Origin: Oxytricha trifallax
Lineage: Eukaryota; Ciliophora; Spirotrichea; Sporadotrichida; Oxytrichidae
DNA: 64,000 nucleotides
Assembly: GCA_000711775.1 (NCBI GenBank)
Contig: ARYC01017919.1
Location: 1-64,000, forward strand
Direction: 5' to 3'
The notes under the pieces were generated by a model. It did no database searches, was not told where the DNA came from, and saw only the letters and a list, made by a program, of their open reading frames with translations. The position numbers and the translations under genes are program-made. Position 1 is the stretch's first letter, and each line of letters opens with the position of its first letter. Positions 52,212-63,811 of this stretch are shown here, one piece after another.

Positions 52212-52958
52212 TTTATTCTGTAATTAAAATTATGTTTTCATTTAAGTTTCTTGAATTTAATTAAATTAAATTTGTTTAAATAAATATTCATTTTTATGTT
52301 GTAAAAAATCTACACCATACCCTTTAATTAAATTAAAATTAATGAAATAATTTCACTTACTGTTTTATGATTGAATTATTATTCATATTTAAGAACATAT
52401 AGATAATTACTAGCATATCATTATGGAAATTAAAAATAATTTCTGTATTTTTATTACATAATATTAATTTATAAATTCTATCATTAGATATTAATTAAAG
52501 CATTTTAATTGTGATTTAATTTAAAATCCTCAACATCTTTAAATTGTAAGATAAGTTTATATGTATTCACTAAAATTAAGAATTTTATTATAAAAACTAT
52601 ATAATAAAATTATTAAGAAGTAAGTTTATTAAATATATCTAAAATCAAGATTATTATTTTAAATGAATTGCTTTTTCTATCTGTCTAATAATATTTAAAA
52701 TAATTTTATTACACATTTTTTATATATTTTAAGATCTTCGGTTTTTAATTTTTCCATTTATAAATTAATTATAGACTGTTAATATTTTTTATCATATTAA
52801 AATTTCCGAAGGAAATTTTCTTATTTCTGAATATAATATTTCAATAGTTTTTTTATCTCTACCTTTAATTATTTAGAACGAACTCTTAAATTAAGATTAT
52901 AATATATATTCATTTTGTGATAAAAAGTATAATCATATTTAAGTGTCTTAAATTTTAA

Positions 52959-53411
52959 TCATTTTTAAGGAATTATTTCATCAAACATGATTTATTCAAA
53001 CAATTGATATTTTATTAATTTAAAATATGCTTCATATTTATCTTATCTCAACATGAGACATTATAATATTTTTTTAGCTTTTTTTAGTTCAATTTTTGTG
53101 TCATTTTGGCAATTACTTTTCCCTCTGTTGATCCGTATTTAAAATATAGAATCTATAATTAAAAAATTTAGATCTAGTAAGTTCTCCTCAATTTGTGAAT
53201 AAACTCTTAATTATGTATTGACTGAATTTCAATAAATTCTGTAGATAATATTAGGGTTGGAAGATTGGTTTAGGTTCATGAAATGTTTTTCCTATATTAT
53301 CAAATCATTTTCTATTAATTTTCTAGTGTCATAATATATTTAAATTCTTTCAATTATTTTATTCTAAATGATTATATATTTTTACTCGAACAAGCGTGTC
53401 TCACTATTCAT
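52959..53411 (-). pseudogene. IIPEK-family copy with one in-frame TGA
   Basis: 151 codons in one frame, MNSETRLFEQKYIIIQ to LFEQIMFDEIIPQK then TGA. A TGA codon follows NIIYRIY. No indel. Confidence 0.68.
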
Positions 53412-53580
53412 TATTAATAAATTTAATTATTCTTAATTACTTATAAATTATCCAATATGCAAATTTAAATAACTCGATTTGAAATTTTAAAAGAGTATAA
53501 ATATCTAAATTTATAAATTTTATTTATAATTCAATTCAATTAATATTTAATTATTAAATAAATACTATTGTCAATTTATA

Positions 53581-54039
53581 TCATTTTTCAGGAATTAATT
53601 TAGATAACATATAATCTTCAAACATTATATCGCACCTAGAATTAAAATAGCTCTCTATTTCATCATTATATTATAACGACTCTTAAATTGCACATTTAAT
53701 TAATTCAATATGATCATTGATTTCATTTTTCTCTTAACTATCATTAAAATCGCATTCACTTAATCGAATTCTCAAAGCTTAACACTGATCTTCATAGTAT
53801 TCGAAGTAATCCCTAACATTAAAATGCAATCTTAATCCATTAAAAATTCCAGTCCTATAATTAAAACGAGTATTTCGATTATTTTTATGTTGATTTAGGT
53901 TTTGAAAGATTCTTCTTTGTTCGATTTCTTATAAAAATAATTTTTGATTGATTTCTTAATTTATTTTAAACAGTCTTTCTTTCAACTTCATCTCTAAGAT
54001 TTAGATTTTAAATTACAATATCACTTTGTTTATCATCAT
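53581..54039 (-). CDS. IIPEK-family copy, open
   Basis: 152 residues uninterrupted. Starts MMINKVILQFKIQ; ends FEDYMLSKLIPEK then TGA. Last copy before the COG3 gene. Confidence 0.8.
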
Positions 54040-54892
54040 TTTTTTGATTGATAATAAAAGAAATGTTAATATATTTCTTTATAGTTAAGTTGAATATTCG
54101 ATTTTTAGATGAATTAAAAAAATTATATATTGTCCAAAGTATAACATCCTCTTTAATTTGTTGTAAGTATTGCAATTATTTTTTTCAGATTTAAATAATT
54201 ATATGAAAACAAAATTTACATTAGAATTTTAATAACTGTAATTAAAAAATTTCATGGAAATTATTATATGGTTGATTGAAAATTTTGATAACAATTGCTC
54301 TTATCAATTACCAATCCTGTAAGGTTGTTTTTAAAATTTAAAATATTTAAAAATACATAGGGATACAAAAAATTATTAAAATTTCATCAATTAAATCTAT
54401 ATAAATTTTTATAATTTAAGAACTTGACTTGAATATATTATTATTCTTAGTAAATTTTAGTTAAAAAAAGTTATTACCGATTTTTATTTAAATTAATTCG
54501 TTTATAAATGAGTTTTTGTGTTGAAATAACTTAAAAATAATTTAATTTAGAAAGGATAGTTTCTATTTCTATAGTAGATCATTTCATATTTATTATTAAA
54601 ACTATTGAAAATTTTAATAGAAAAGATCATAAATTAATATAATAAAAATCAATAAAATTATTTTAAATACATAAAATCGTTTTATTTTTATAATCAATAT
54701 GTAAATATATTTTTTCATATGTTTAGATATTTATTTTCAATTAAGGAGGTTTATATCTTTGATCTATATATTTTTTTAAAGTATCTATAAAAATATTTGA
54801 CAAATATGAAATATGCTGTAGATTATTATATTGTAAAGAAATTAATTCAGATTTAAAGTATCACCTAAATGAAACCATTTTCATTATCAATT
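54040..54892. other. AT-rich spacer before COG3
   Basis: No gene or repeat recognised. Confidence 0.5.
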
Positions 54893-57800
54893 TCATAACT
54901 ATGAAGCTAATTCCCCAAAAACCTCTTGATTCACTTCTTAGAAGCTTTTAAGTCTAATTTCTTCATATCTTCCCTTATTGTAGTGATTAGAGAGTATAGT
55001 GTAGAACTTCTACAAATGATTCAGACTTTTCAATCTTAATTCACTTTGTATTTAATTGTAAATTTCAGTTAATTGCCCGTTTAGATTAGTTTAGTGATTT
55101 GGTGATGAACTTAATTCTTCAATTTCCCTCAATGGACTATGGGAATTTTACAACTCTTATTACTTCTTAGGTGTAGAAGCTATATTAGTTGTGCTAAGGC
55201 ATTCTATAATTAAAGCAGTTTTGCTACTAAAGTTTTGATATTTCTCTGCTAATGAAGATAAGCACTGCAGGTACAATTCTCTGATATTCTCAGTAAGGAA
55301 TGCAGAATATTTCTATTGAACTTTTTCATCGTCAACTCCATCATACTTCATAGTAAAAATCAATTGCTTTTCGTAATCAGTCATACTCTTGGGTCCCTCT
55401 TTATCAGATTTGAGTTTCTAATGCAATACATCAATACTTGAGAATGTATCCTTAATAAAGCATTTTGAAATTCTTTGTTGAATTAAATACAGTCTCTGCT
55501 ACAGCTACTCAAGCATGTCTTTTTATTGTTTCTTTTTAAGAGTAGGTATGCTGTCATCTATAAAGTGAAAGAGTGACTCATATTGCTGAGTATTTGTAGT
55601 GAAAGTTAACAATTGCCATAGATTTTATTTAGTTTTGTCAAGGTCAATTTCGTCGTCCATAATTTCAGTGTCCTCTTAAGGAGTGTCAGGTGTAGTGCTC
55701 TAAATTTCTTAAAGCTAACTAAAACCCCATGGTTCTTTTAAGAATTAAGATAGGGTGGTATTTCTAATTAATCAAAAATTTAATTATTATTGGCGTAATA
55801 TTTTAATGATTAGCCCAATTATTAAAACTATTGGCTCGAATAATTTTCCTTATAAATTAAACCAATCAGGTTGTGTATATTTGTTTTCACGCTAATTTTA
55901 ATTGATTCTAGCCAATAATAATTAAATTTTTGATTAATTAGAAATACCACCCTATCTTAATTCTTAAAAGAACCATGGGGTTTTATTAATGATCTCTTAA
56001 GAGTTTGGATTAGATAATCTATCTTAAGAATTTTATAATCTTGCATTAGGGCTACTTCTATTTCTCTACAATTCATCAAAGCTGATACCTAAAATTTGCA
56101 ACTCTTTCATAATAAAGATAATGTTGGCATGGGCTAGTAGCAGAACTTCCATAACTTCTTATTTATTTGTTGATTCATAGTTCAGTATTCTTTCAATAAA
56201 CTCTGAATAAATGCGTTGCATAGTCTCCAATAAGAGACCTCTATAGATATCTGGCTTTATGCGAGATTAGAGTTTATGAAGGATTTCAAGTAGTTTTTAG
56301 ATAAACGTGAATGGTATATCTTCTTTTGAATTATAGAGATGATTATAATAGATAATAGTATTTTTAGTAACTTATTTATGATATAATAATCTCTAAAAAT
56401 AATTTATTTATAAACACTTCTTTCACAATCAAAGTGCCTTAGTTCTACTTGAATTTCTAAAGCAAAACACTTATATTTTACTATTAAAATGTCTCATTTA
56501 GCGAATAATGTGAGATAAGCAGCAATCTTTCCTACAAATCAGAGAATAATCTAAGATTTGTGTCTATATGTATTTTATTAGCAATTAGTGGATCTTATAA
56601 CAAGTCAATTGCATCACAGAGATTTATCACATCATTTGAGTAGATTATGTAAGGTCTTAGTTTCTTGTTGATTATGATTAAATTATAGACAATCAATTAT
56701 CATATAACTTAAATTCATTATAAATCATATTCGTTTTCCTTCCTGAATTGATTGAATCTCTCTTTATTAGAGAATTGCCTCATGAAATATAATAATATGT
56801 ATTTACATTCTACAATGAGATAATTATGCTATGTATTCATAATAAAAAATTATATTATATTCTTGCTCCATTTAAAACAAGTTAGTGAATAATTCCATAA
56901 ACTTGACCATATACTGGAATAGACTCTTAATCGGTATTGTTTCAACGATTATGCGCCCTACACAATCCGAATACTGTTCTATTAGATATAATCTGTGATC
57001 GAAATACTCTTCATATATTTTCTCACAAAATTCAAAATTCTACTTGTGAATTGATGCACTCTCTTCAACAATTATTTTTAATAAAGTAATATATATATAT
57101 ATTAATAAGGATTTTTTAAGGGATATAATATATAAATTTAGTTTAATTAAAACTTTAACTGAAGTAATCAGCAGCTTTAAGATAAGATAGAATTTTTGAG
57201 AAATAAGAGAAATTTTAAATGAAATATAGAGCTGGGATTGAAATATACAAAAAGCATTTAAGATAAACACGTATTTTCAAATATAGGCCAAAATACAGAG
57301 ATTTTGCTTCGATGGATCTCCGAAAGTATTTACCAGAAATATACAAGATATTCTGAGTATACCGCACAGCTGTGCGTAATCGCAAATCCGCACAGGATCG
57401 GCAAAAATAACCCTCCGCAAACTTTTTCAGCCCACTTTCAAATTCTTAATTCAAAAAGGGAGGTAGGTAGGGTTTATAGGCCTTAAAATCATTAAATCTT
57501 AATTATCTTAATTATTATATATTAAACTTAAATAAGTTTAATTATAAATTTATTAATTATTAATCTAATTAAATTTCTCTATAGAGATTTCCTATTAAAG
57601 AGATCCATTTTTAATTTTTAATAATTTAATATTATTAAAGCCTTATAATAATAAAGATAATTAAGATTTAATGCATTTAAGGCCAATAAAGCCTACCTCC
57701 CTTTTTGAATTAAGAATTTGAAAGTCTGCTGAAAAAAGTTTGCGGAGGGTTAGTTTTGCCGATCCTGTGCGGACCTGTGCGGATTTGTGATTACGCACAG

Positions 57801-59048
57801 CTGTGCGGTAAACTCAGAATATCGTGTATATTTCTGGTAAATACTTTCGGAGATCCATCGAAGCAAAATCTCTGTATTTTGGCCTATATTTGAAAATACG
57901 TGTTTATCTTAAATGCTTTTTGTATATTTCAATCCCAGCTCTATATTTCATTTAAAATTTCTCTTATTTCTCAAAAATTCTATCTTATCAAAAGATGGCA
58001 GGACTTCTTGGTGAAGGTTCTAGAACTGATTTTAGGAAGATATAGGCTACTGTTTGGATTCACAGTATATGATATTTTATTAAAAATAAATATTGAAAGT
58101 TTATTTATTCTTAATGATATTTTTGACATCAAGATCTTCAAATTTAGTTGCCTTCTCAAATATCTAAGTAATTATTATATTTGCAATGTTTTTTATATTT
58201 TACTCATATATTATGATTTATTATAAATATCTAGGTTGATACCACTTTGAGATTATTTTCAGCATTTGCATCCCGCATAATCTTGAGTATCTTAAGATTT
58301 ACTTTCTCGAGAGCAGTCTCTCTTAAACTTTCAAATCTTCTCTGGAATACATCTGCCTTCTTGAATTACCAATTTTATTTGAAAAAATCTAAACCTTTTT
58401 CAATTTTTCTTAAAACTTAGATTAATTCACGAGGTTGATCTAGAAGTTATTAATGAGCATACTGTAAGATTCTTGTGCACTCATGTCATAAATTTAATTA
58501 AAGAATTTGTATTCTAATGTATTATGTAAATAACATTAATAATTCATTAAGCAATTTAAAACGAAATTGAATGTAAATATTGTGCACTCTTCATAGTCCT
58601 TGTAGCACTACATGTTCTTCTCGATTTCCCTTACTACTTTAGTGAGCATGCGTTCTCTCTTCAGTATACTCATGCATGAAAGTTAAAAATCCCTAGTATT
58701 AGCTAACACCTACCCCTTGTTGCTCTCTATTTTAGAAATGAGTGTAAGTGTCTCAGTGGCTAATTTATCTTAATTTTGCAGTAATTATTAAGATTGGTTT
58801 AATGTCTCAGAGAATTACAATGGTTTATTTGCATCATTACCTTATTTATTAACAGGTAATTTATTTTAATCAATTTTATGATTGTTTTACTTTTAATCTC
58901 TAAAGTCATTATGAGATTACTTTTCACTGTTGATGTTTTAAGAATGATTGATATTTTGTTTATTAGCTTGATTGAAGAGTGAAGAGATTTAAGTCATAAT
59001 ATCAAGCTCTTTGTTTGTGAGAGCTGATTTAGTACTCCAATTGTTCAT
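54893..59048 (-). CDS. COG3: Conserved oligomeric Golgi complex subunit 3 (Sec34-like), IES-rich
   Basis: Starts MNNWSTKSALTNKELD at 59048, ends VFGELASQL then TGA 54893-54895. After removing IESs the text reads as a Sec34/COG3-type tethering subunit: an N-terminal coiled coil (KLATETLTLISKIE), the block RKIEKGLDFFKQNWQFKKAD followed by VFQRRFESLRETALEKVN, later LRPYIIYSNDVINLCDAIDL, and a helical C-terminus. COG tethers vesicles in retrograde Golgi traffic. Six IESs are resolved; at least two more are needed at about 56.3-56.4 and 56.7-56.9 kb. The gene sits inside the IIPEK array, in the same orientation. Family assignment rests on the LDFF...ADVFQRRFESLR block and overall helical architecture; other helical tethering subunits are the main alternative. 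Confidence 0.75.
55727..55972. mobile_element. IES/fold-back element, palindromic pointer CCATGG (246 bp)
   Basis: Near-perfect inverted arms of about 70 bp (55725-55795 and 55910-55980) around a 120-bp AT-rich core. CCATGG flanks it directly; excision joins NPNSQEIINKTPW to GFSQLQEIQSTTP in frame in COG3. Structure is that of a MITE serving as an IES. Confidence 0.85.
57058..57157. other. IES, pointer AGT (100 bp)
   Basis: Excision joins LKAADYFS to ASIHKQNFEFCEK in COG3. Contains a TA repeat run near 57090-57105. Confidence 0.72.
57184..57991. mobile_element. 808-bp fold-back IES, pointer ATCTT
   Basis: Two inverted arms of about 330 bp and roughly 95% identity meet at about 57540-57650, so almost the whole segment is a hairpin. 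The arms contain GC-richer words such as CCGCACAGCTGTGCG (itself palindromic) and GATCGGCAAAA. Plus-strand AAGAT is at 57184-57188 and 57992-57996. Excision joins HQEVLPSY to LKAADYFS in frame. No transposase frame is present, so this is non-autonomous. Short open frames on both arms are mirror images, not genes. Confidence 0.85.
58069..58113. other. IES, pointer AAAATATCAT (45 bp)
   Basis: 10-bp pointer. Excision joins EDLDVKNII to YCESKQQPIS in COG3 without changing frame. Confidence 0.75.
58158..58224. other. IES, pointer TAGATATTT (67 bp)
   Basis: 9-bp pointer. Excision joins NNLKVVSTQIF to EKATKFEDL; the unexcised segment contains TGA. Confidence 0.82.
58474..58580. other. IES, pointer GAGTGCACA (107 bp)
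   Basis: 9-bp pointer, plus-strand TGTGCACTC at 58474-58482 and 58581-58589. Excision joins CYKDYEECT to RILQYAHQQLL in COG3. Confidence 0.88.
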
Positions 59049-59219
59049 TTTTATGATTAATTTAATTATTCCTTGTAATAAATTTCCATAAATTCAAATC
59101 AAAAATATCTTTATATGCAACATAAATAAAAAGATAGTATTACTAATATATTATATTAAAAAATAATAATTATAATAAAGTTTTATTTAATTTATTTAAT
59201 TGTAATTAAAACTTATTTT

Positions 59220-59679
59220 TCATTTTTCAGGAAGTATATCTTTAAGAATTGCTTCTTCATATGCTTATTGAATTTATAATTCAGCAATTAAGGGTTAAAA
59301 TTAACTATTTTCATGTCTGATTCTTATAAAATCGTTATAATTTTCTTTAATAAGCTCAAATTCCATTTAAAGATGTGTATTATTAATTTCTTTGCAATTT
59401 TCCTTTATTTCTTATTTTTCAATATCGCGTATCATATATATATATCAAATTGTTTATGTTTTGATATAGTGAACAAATTTATTGAAAAATTGAGGTAACT
59501 GCATCTTAAGAATATATACTAAATTTTTTCATTAATTTCATTTTGTATCCAAAATTTATCATTTTAAAATAAAATGCTTTCAAGTTGTCTTGTTCCTGTT
59601 TTGCAATTGGATAGTATGACTTCATTTCATTTTAAAAAATAGTTATTTCTTTAAGGAGTTGTTAGTTGGATTTTGACAT
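59220..59679 (-). pseudogene. IIPEK-family copy with a one-base frameshift
   Basis: Starts MSKSNQQLLKEITIFQNEM; ends QQAYEEAILKDILPEK then TGA. The frame changes once after IYDTRY, where one extra base would keep it open. At the site where two other copies have TGA this one has Tyr (F-G-Y-K-M). Confidence 0.65.
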
Positions 59680-60095
59680 TATTATTTGAATATTAATATC
59701 ATTATTAGATAAGATAAACAATTATTTATAAATCCATATTTAATTTAATGAATATTCAATTTTATGTTAAGGTTAATTTGAATATTTAGAAAAGATTTTT
59801 CTTATAATTAATTTTTCTTATTTAAATGTTATATTTTAAATAAAAATTAACAATTACAAATTATAATGTTTTTTTGCTATTGAGAATTGAACTTAGAACG
59901 CTTTTATAATTCATATAAATATTTAATAAATATTTTAATAATTTTAATTTAAAAAAATATTAATTTATTATTATTTTTTGCATTAAATAAATTAATCTTT
60001 ATATAAATAATTATTATTTAAAAAAAAGTTTGATTTGACTTTTAATAAAAAGACAAGACTTATTGGTACTATAAGTAAGGAATTAAATTTAATTT

Positions 60096-60404
60096 TCATT
60101 TTTTAGGAAATATTTTATCTAAGTATACATCTTCAAAAGTTTTTTTATCATTAATTCAGTAATTATAAGTTTAATCTTACTATTTCAATTTATTGCAATA
60201 AAGAACTTTTCATAAAATACTTTAACCTATTAATATAGAAGTTCGTGAATTTTATTCCTCGCTTTTTACCTAACTTTTTGAATTTTTCTTTTAAGCTTTC
60301 AGTATCCCTCAATTTATCTCCCAAACTAAAGAAAAAGCATTTGATTAAGTATCTTAATGTATTTAAAATCGCGATTAATTGGCTAAATTTTTTGTATATT
60401 TCAT
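60096..60404 (-). pseudogene. Short, decayed IIPEK-family copy
   Basis: Starts near MKYTKNLANQSRF; recognisable ARNKIHELLYQQVKVFYEKF and C-terminal FEDVYLDKIFPKK then TGA, in different frames. Shares its truncated N-terminus with the copy at 61733. Confidence 0.55.
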
Positions 60405-60889
60405 TTTTATGTACAAATTAATAATTTATCAATAAAAATTATACTTATTTGTTAAATTTAGGTTTTAAAGTTTTTTAACCATAAATCTATTTTAAATTTA
60501 AAATAGATTATTTCCTAAATAGATGCTGAGCTCATTTTCATTTTTTGATTTTTAAATATAAATAAATTATAAATAATAGATAATTATCATAGTTTATTTC
60601 TTATATAAAAATATTAATTTTATGAAATGGTTTTAAATTTGAAAAATTAATGAATAATCAAATATATAAAAAAATACCTAATAAATTAATGATATTTTCT
60701 TTTGCTTTTGGAAATGTACAAATAATTTATTTGATATTTTAATGATTAATTTAAATTTCCCTAAAATCATTTATATCTTTATATGCATAATAAATAAAAA
60801 GAGAGTATTACTAATATATTTTTTCAATTAATAATAATTATAATAAAAGTTATATTTAATTTTTTAGTTTGGTAATTAAGCTTTGTTAA

Positions 60890-61348
60890 TCATTTTTCAG
60901 GAATTATTTCTTCTAAAATTGCATCTTCATATGCTTATTAAATCTTTGATTCAGTAATTTAAGGTTCAATTAAGCTATTTTCATCTTAAATTCTCAAAAA
61001 TATGTTATGATTTACTTTTACTTCTTAAAATTCCTTTTCAAGAGTTTAATTATTCATTTCTTTGTCCAATTCCTTTTATTTTTCTTGTACTTCCATTTCT
61101 TGTATCATAGATATCAAATTGGTAAAATTTGAATACATTAAACAAATTTAAAGAAAATATTCTAAAAGTTCATCTTAAGTATCTAAACATAGATTTTTCA
61201 TTAATTTCATGTTTCATCTAAAATTGTGCATTTTGAAATAAAAAGCTTTACAGTTCTCTAGTTTCTGTTTTGCAAAAGGAAGGTACGAATTCATTTAATG
61301 TTTTAAATTTGTTATTTCTTCTAATAGTTGTTAGTTGATCGTTGTCAT
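60890..61348 (-). pseudogene. IIPEK-family copy with one in-frame TGA
   Basis: 153 codons in one frame: MTTINQQLLEEITNLK to QQAYEDAILEEIIPEK then TGA, the clearest terminal motif in the array. The only lesion is TGA in K-M-H-N-F-R-(TGA)-N-M, aligned to the TGA of the copy at 41994. Confidence 0.72.
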
Positions 61349-61732
61349 TTTAAATTATTTTTATAATAAATTTACTATTAAGAATTATAAATATTCCATT
61401 AAATGAATATTCAATTTTATTGTAAGATATTGATATATTAGTTTTTATATAATTAATTTTATTAATTACAATTTTTTATCTTAAATAACGTTTAACATTT
61501 ACAAATTAAAATGTCTTACTTCAATTATGAGAAATTAACTTATAACGATTTTATAAATGATATAAATATTTAATAATTATTATAGTAATTAAAATTTATC
61601 ATTATTTTTTGCAATATACAAAAATCATAATATAATAATATTAATAAACAGATTGTTTTGATTTTAATGATTAATAAAAAGACAAGACTTATTGGTATTA
61701 TATAAGTTAGGATTTAATATTTAATTTCTATA

Positions 61733-62048
61733 TATTTAAGGAAATATTTCTTCTAATTATATATCTTTATAAAATCTTTTAAATCATTATTCAGTTATTA
61801 TAAATTCATTCTTACTTATACCATTTTACAATTTGAAATTTTTCCTGAAATACTTCAACCTATTAATAAGCAAATTCAAGAATTGTATTTCTCTCTTGCT
61901 TGCTCTTATATTAGATATCTTCTTATAAGCTTTCATTGTCGCTCAATCTATCTCTTAACCAACAATTAGAATAGAGGAATAGCACCTGATTAGTAAATTA
62001 TTTTATTGATTACTGCGAATTATTAGATAACTTTTTTGTAGATTTCAT
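61733..62048 (-). pseudogene. Short IIPEK-family copy, stop lost
   Basis: Starts MKSTKKLSNNSQQSIK; has RNTILEFAYQQVEVFQEKF; the C-terminal block LEEIFPQ runs on without TGA after a frameshift. Pairs with the copy at 60096. Confidence 0.55.
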
Positions 62049-62537
62049 ATTTATCTACAAATTAATAATATTTCAATAATATTATACTTATTTATCAAAT
62101 TTAGGTTTTAAAGTTTTTATATATTAGTCCATTTACATTTCAAATAAATAAAAATTCCTTAAGAGATGTTGAGCTCATTGTCATAATAAATGTTTTTTAT
62201 ATATATAAAATTATAAATAATAGGTGATTATTCATAGTTGATTTCTTATATAAAAATATTCATTTTATGAAATGGTTTTAAATTTGAAAAATTAAAGAAT
62301 AATTAAATTGATAAAAAATGCCTTACAAATTAATCATATTTTCTTTTGCTTTATAAATATACAAATAACCTTTTTGATTATTTTAATGTTTAATTTAATT
62401 CTTCTTTTACTTTATTAAACACATTTCAATAAAAATATATATCTTTATAAGTTACATTAACAAATTTTATTGATAAAATTATATCAAAGTATACATGAAG
62501 TAAGAATTAATTTAGTTTAGTAATTAAATTTATTTTA

Positions 62538-63000
62538 TCATTTTTCAGGTATTATATGTTCTAAAATTGCATCTTCATATACTTATTAAATCTTTTAATA
62601 AGTAATTAATGGTTCAGTTTCTCTAATTTTATACTTTGCACCTTGAAATTCTAGTAAAAATTGTTAGATTTTATTAAATTCCTATTTAAACATGTATTTA
62701 TTCATTTATTTGTCCATTTACTTAATTTCTTATTTTTTTATATTGTGTAACTCTTATCAATTTGAGCAAAAGGTTGATAATCTTATTTTGTTCATAAATT
62801 TGAACATATAATTCATTAAAAGCATTATAAGATTTCTCGTATTAATCCCTCATTTATATCATTTCAGAGAAAAAATCATCCATTTTAAAATAAAAAGTAT
62901 CTAATTTACCATACTTATGATATATAATTGTATGATATGATTTCATTTCTTGTATTAATTTAGTAATTTCTTCGATGAGTTGTTTTTAGGTTATTGTCAT
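62538..63000 (-). pseudogene. IIPEK-family copy with a one-base frameshift
   Basis: Starts MTITQKQLIEEITKLIQEM; ends QQVYEDAILEHIIPEK then TGA. One shift around 62695. Closest to the copies at 59220 and 60890. Confidence 0.65.
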
Positions 63001-63356
63001 TTTATTTTAATATTATAAAATAAAAGATTAGAACTATAGTATAATAATGTTAAAATATATTTAAATATTATAATTAATTTTAGAAATTGATATTTTATAT
63101 AAATTTAGCATTATAAAGTTAACATATTTTTTATAGTAAGTTGAACTCAATACATATTGTTCAAATATATAAATAATTCTTCTATAATATTTAATAACTT
63201 TGATATTTTAAAATAAATTAAGCTAATTAAAAATGTAATAAAAAAATTATAATGAATAACAAAAAGAAATCTTATTTAATTTTAATTAATGACTTAATGA
63301 CAGATTACAAGAATATAGAATATAATTATTAGTTCTGAATTTAAAATTAAATATGT

Positions 63357-63811
63357 TCATTTTCAGGAAGGATATCTTCTAAGACTGCATCTTCAAATAT
63401 TTAATTAATATATGATTCAGCAATTTAAGGTTCAATCTTGCTGAATTCATCTTTTTCAATTTAAAATTAATACTGAAATACTTCCAATTATTAATATGCA
63501 AAATCTATATTTGTATTTCTATTTTCTTTCGCAGCTCTTTTTTGATTTATTTTTGTAAAATTTCAATATCAAACTTTAAATCCATCAGTTTAAAATTTGT
63601 ACTGCAAAATAAATCTTAATAAGTAGTCTCTTATAGAGTTAACTGTTCTTAATTGCATAAACTTTCTATGGACTTTATTTTATTATAAAAACGAGTCACT
63701 TTATTATAGAAATAAACTGCATCTTAATATTTTGGTAATAATGTTCTTCTATATAAGAAAACTTCCCCATTTTAATTTAACCAATTGCACTAATTGATCT
63801 TGATAATTCAT
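63357..63811 (-). pseudogene. IIPEK-family copy with frameshifts
   Basis: Starts MNYQDQLVQLVKLKWG; contains NIDFAYQQLEVFQYQFQ shared with the short copies; ends FEDAVLEDILPEN, where one missing A removes the TGA. Two TGAs occur mid-gene if the frame is kept. Confidence 0.6.

Larger units (their letters stand above)
59105..60770. repeat. Array segmental duplication, unit 1
   Basis: A unit of about 1.67 kb containing a long copy (59220) and a short copy (60096), matched by 60775-62430. Shared spacer landmarks include ATCTTTATATGCA...AAATAAAAAG at the start and GACAAGACTTATTGGTA between the two genes. Confidence 0.7.
60775..62430. repeat. Array segmental duplication, unit 2
   Basis: Second unit: long copy 60890 plus short copy 61733. 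Followed at 62538 by another long copy and at 63357 by a copy related to the short ones, suggesting a third, more diverged repetition of the pair. Confidence 0.7.
32179..63811 (-). repeat. Tandem array of about 23 paralogous coiled-coil genes (IIPEK family)
   Basis: All copies lie on the minus strand at roughly 0.4-2 kb spacing. The typical unit is 145-155 codons: a start such as MES/MEN/MEK or MTT, continuous Gln/Asn/Lys/Glu-rich helix with a K-M-x-x-F element near residue 45, and a C-terminal block (F/Y)-E-D/E-x-I-L-E-E-I-I-P-E/Q-K followed by TGA. Copies differ greatly in sequence, so they are old duplicates, apart from a recent duplication near 59.1-62.4 kb. The spacers are extremely AT-rich. 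The array is interrupted by the COG3 gene (54893-59048) and by stray coding blocks. I recognise no family for these proteins. Confidence 0.85.

Noticed and set aside
57090..57105. Dinucleotide TA run as a possible functional repeat
   Set aside because: Short, in an AT-rich IES; no reason to think it is more than a simple repeat.
57040..58226. Open frames on both strands beginning MFILNAFCIFQSQ
   Set aside because: They are mirror images on the two arms of the 808-bp fold-back element that run into COG3 exons; not genes.
32179..63811. Regularly spaced similar elements resembling a CRISPR or satellite array
   Set aside because: The repeating unit is a protein-coding gene of about 450 bp with variable spacers, not short identical repeats.
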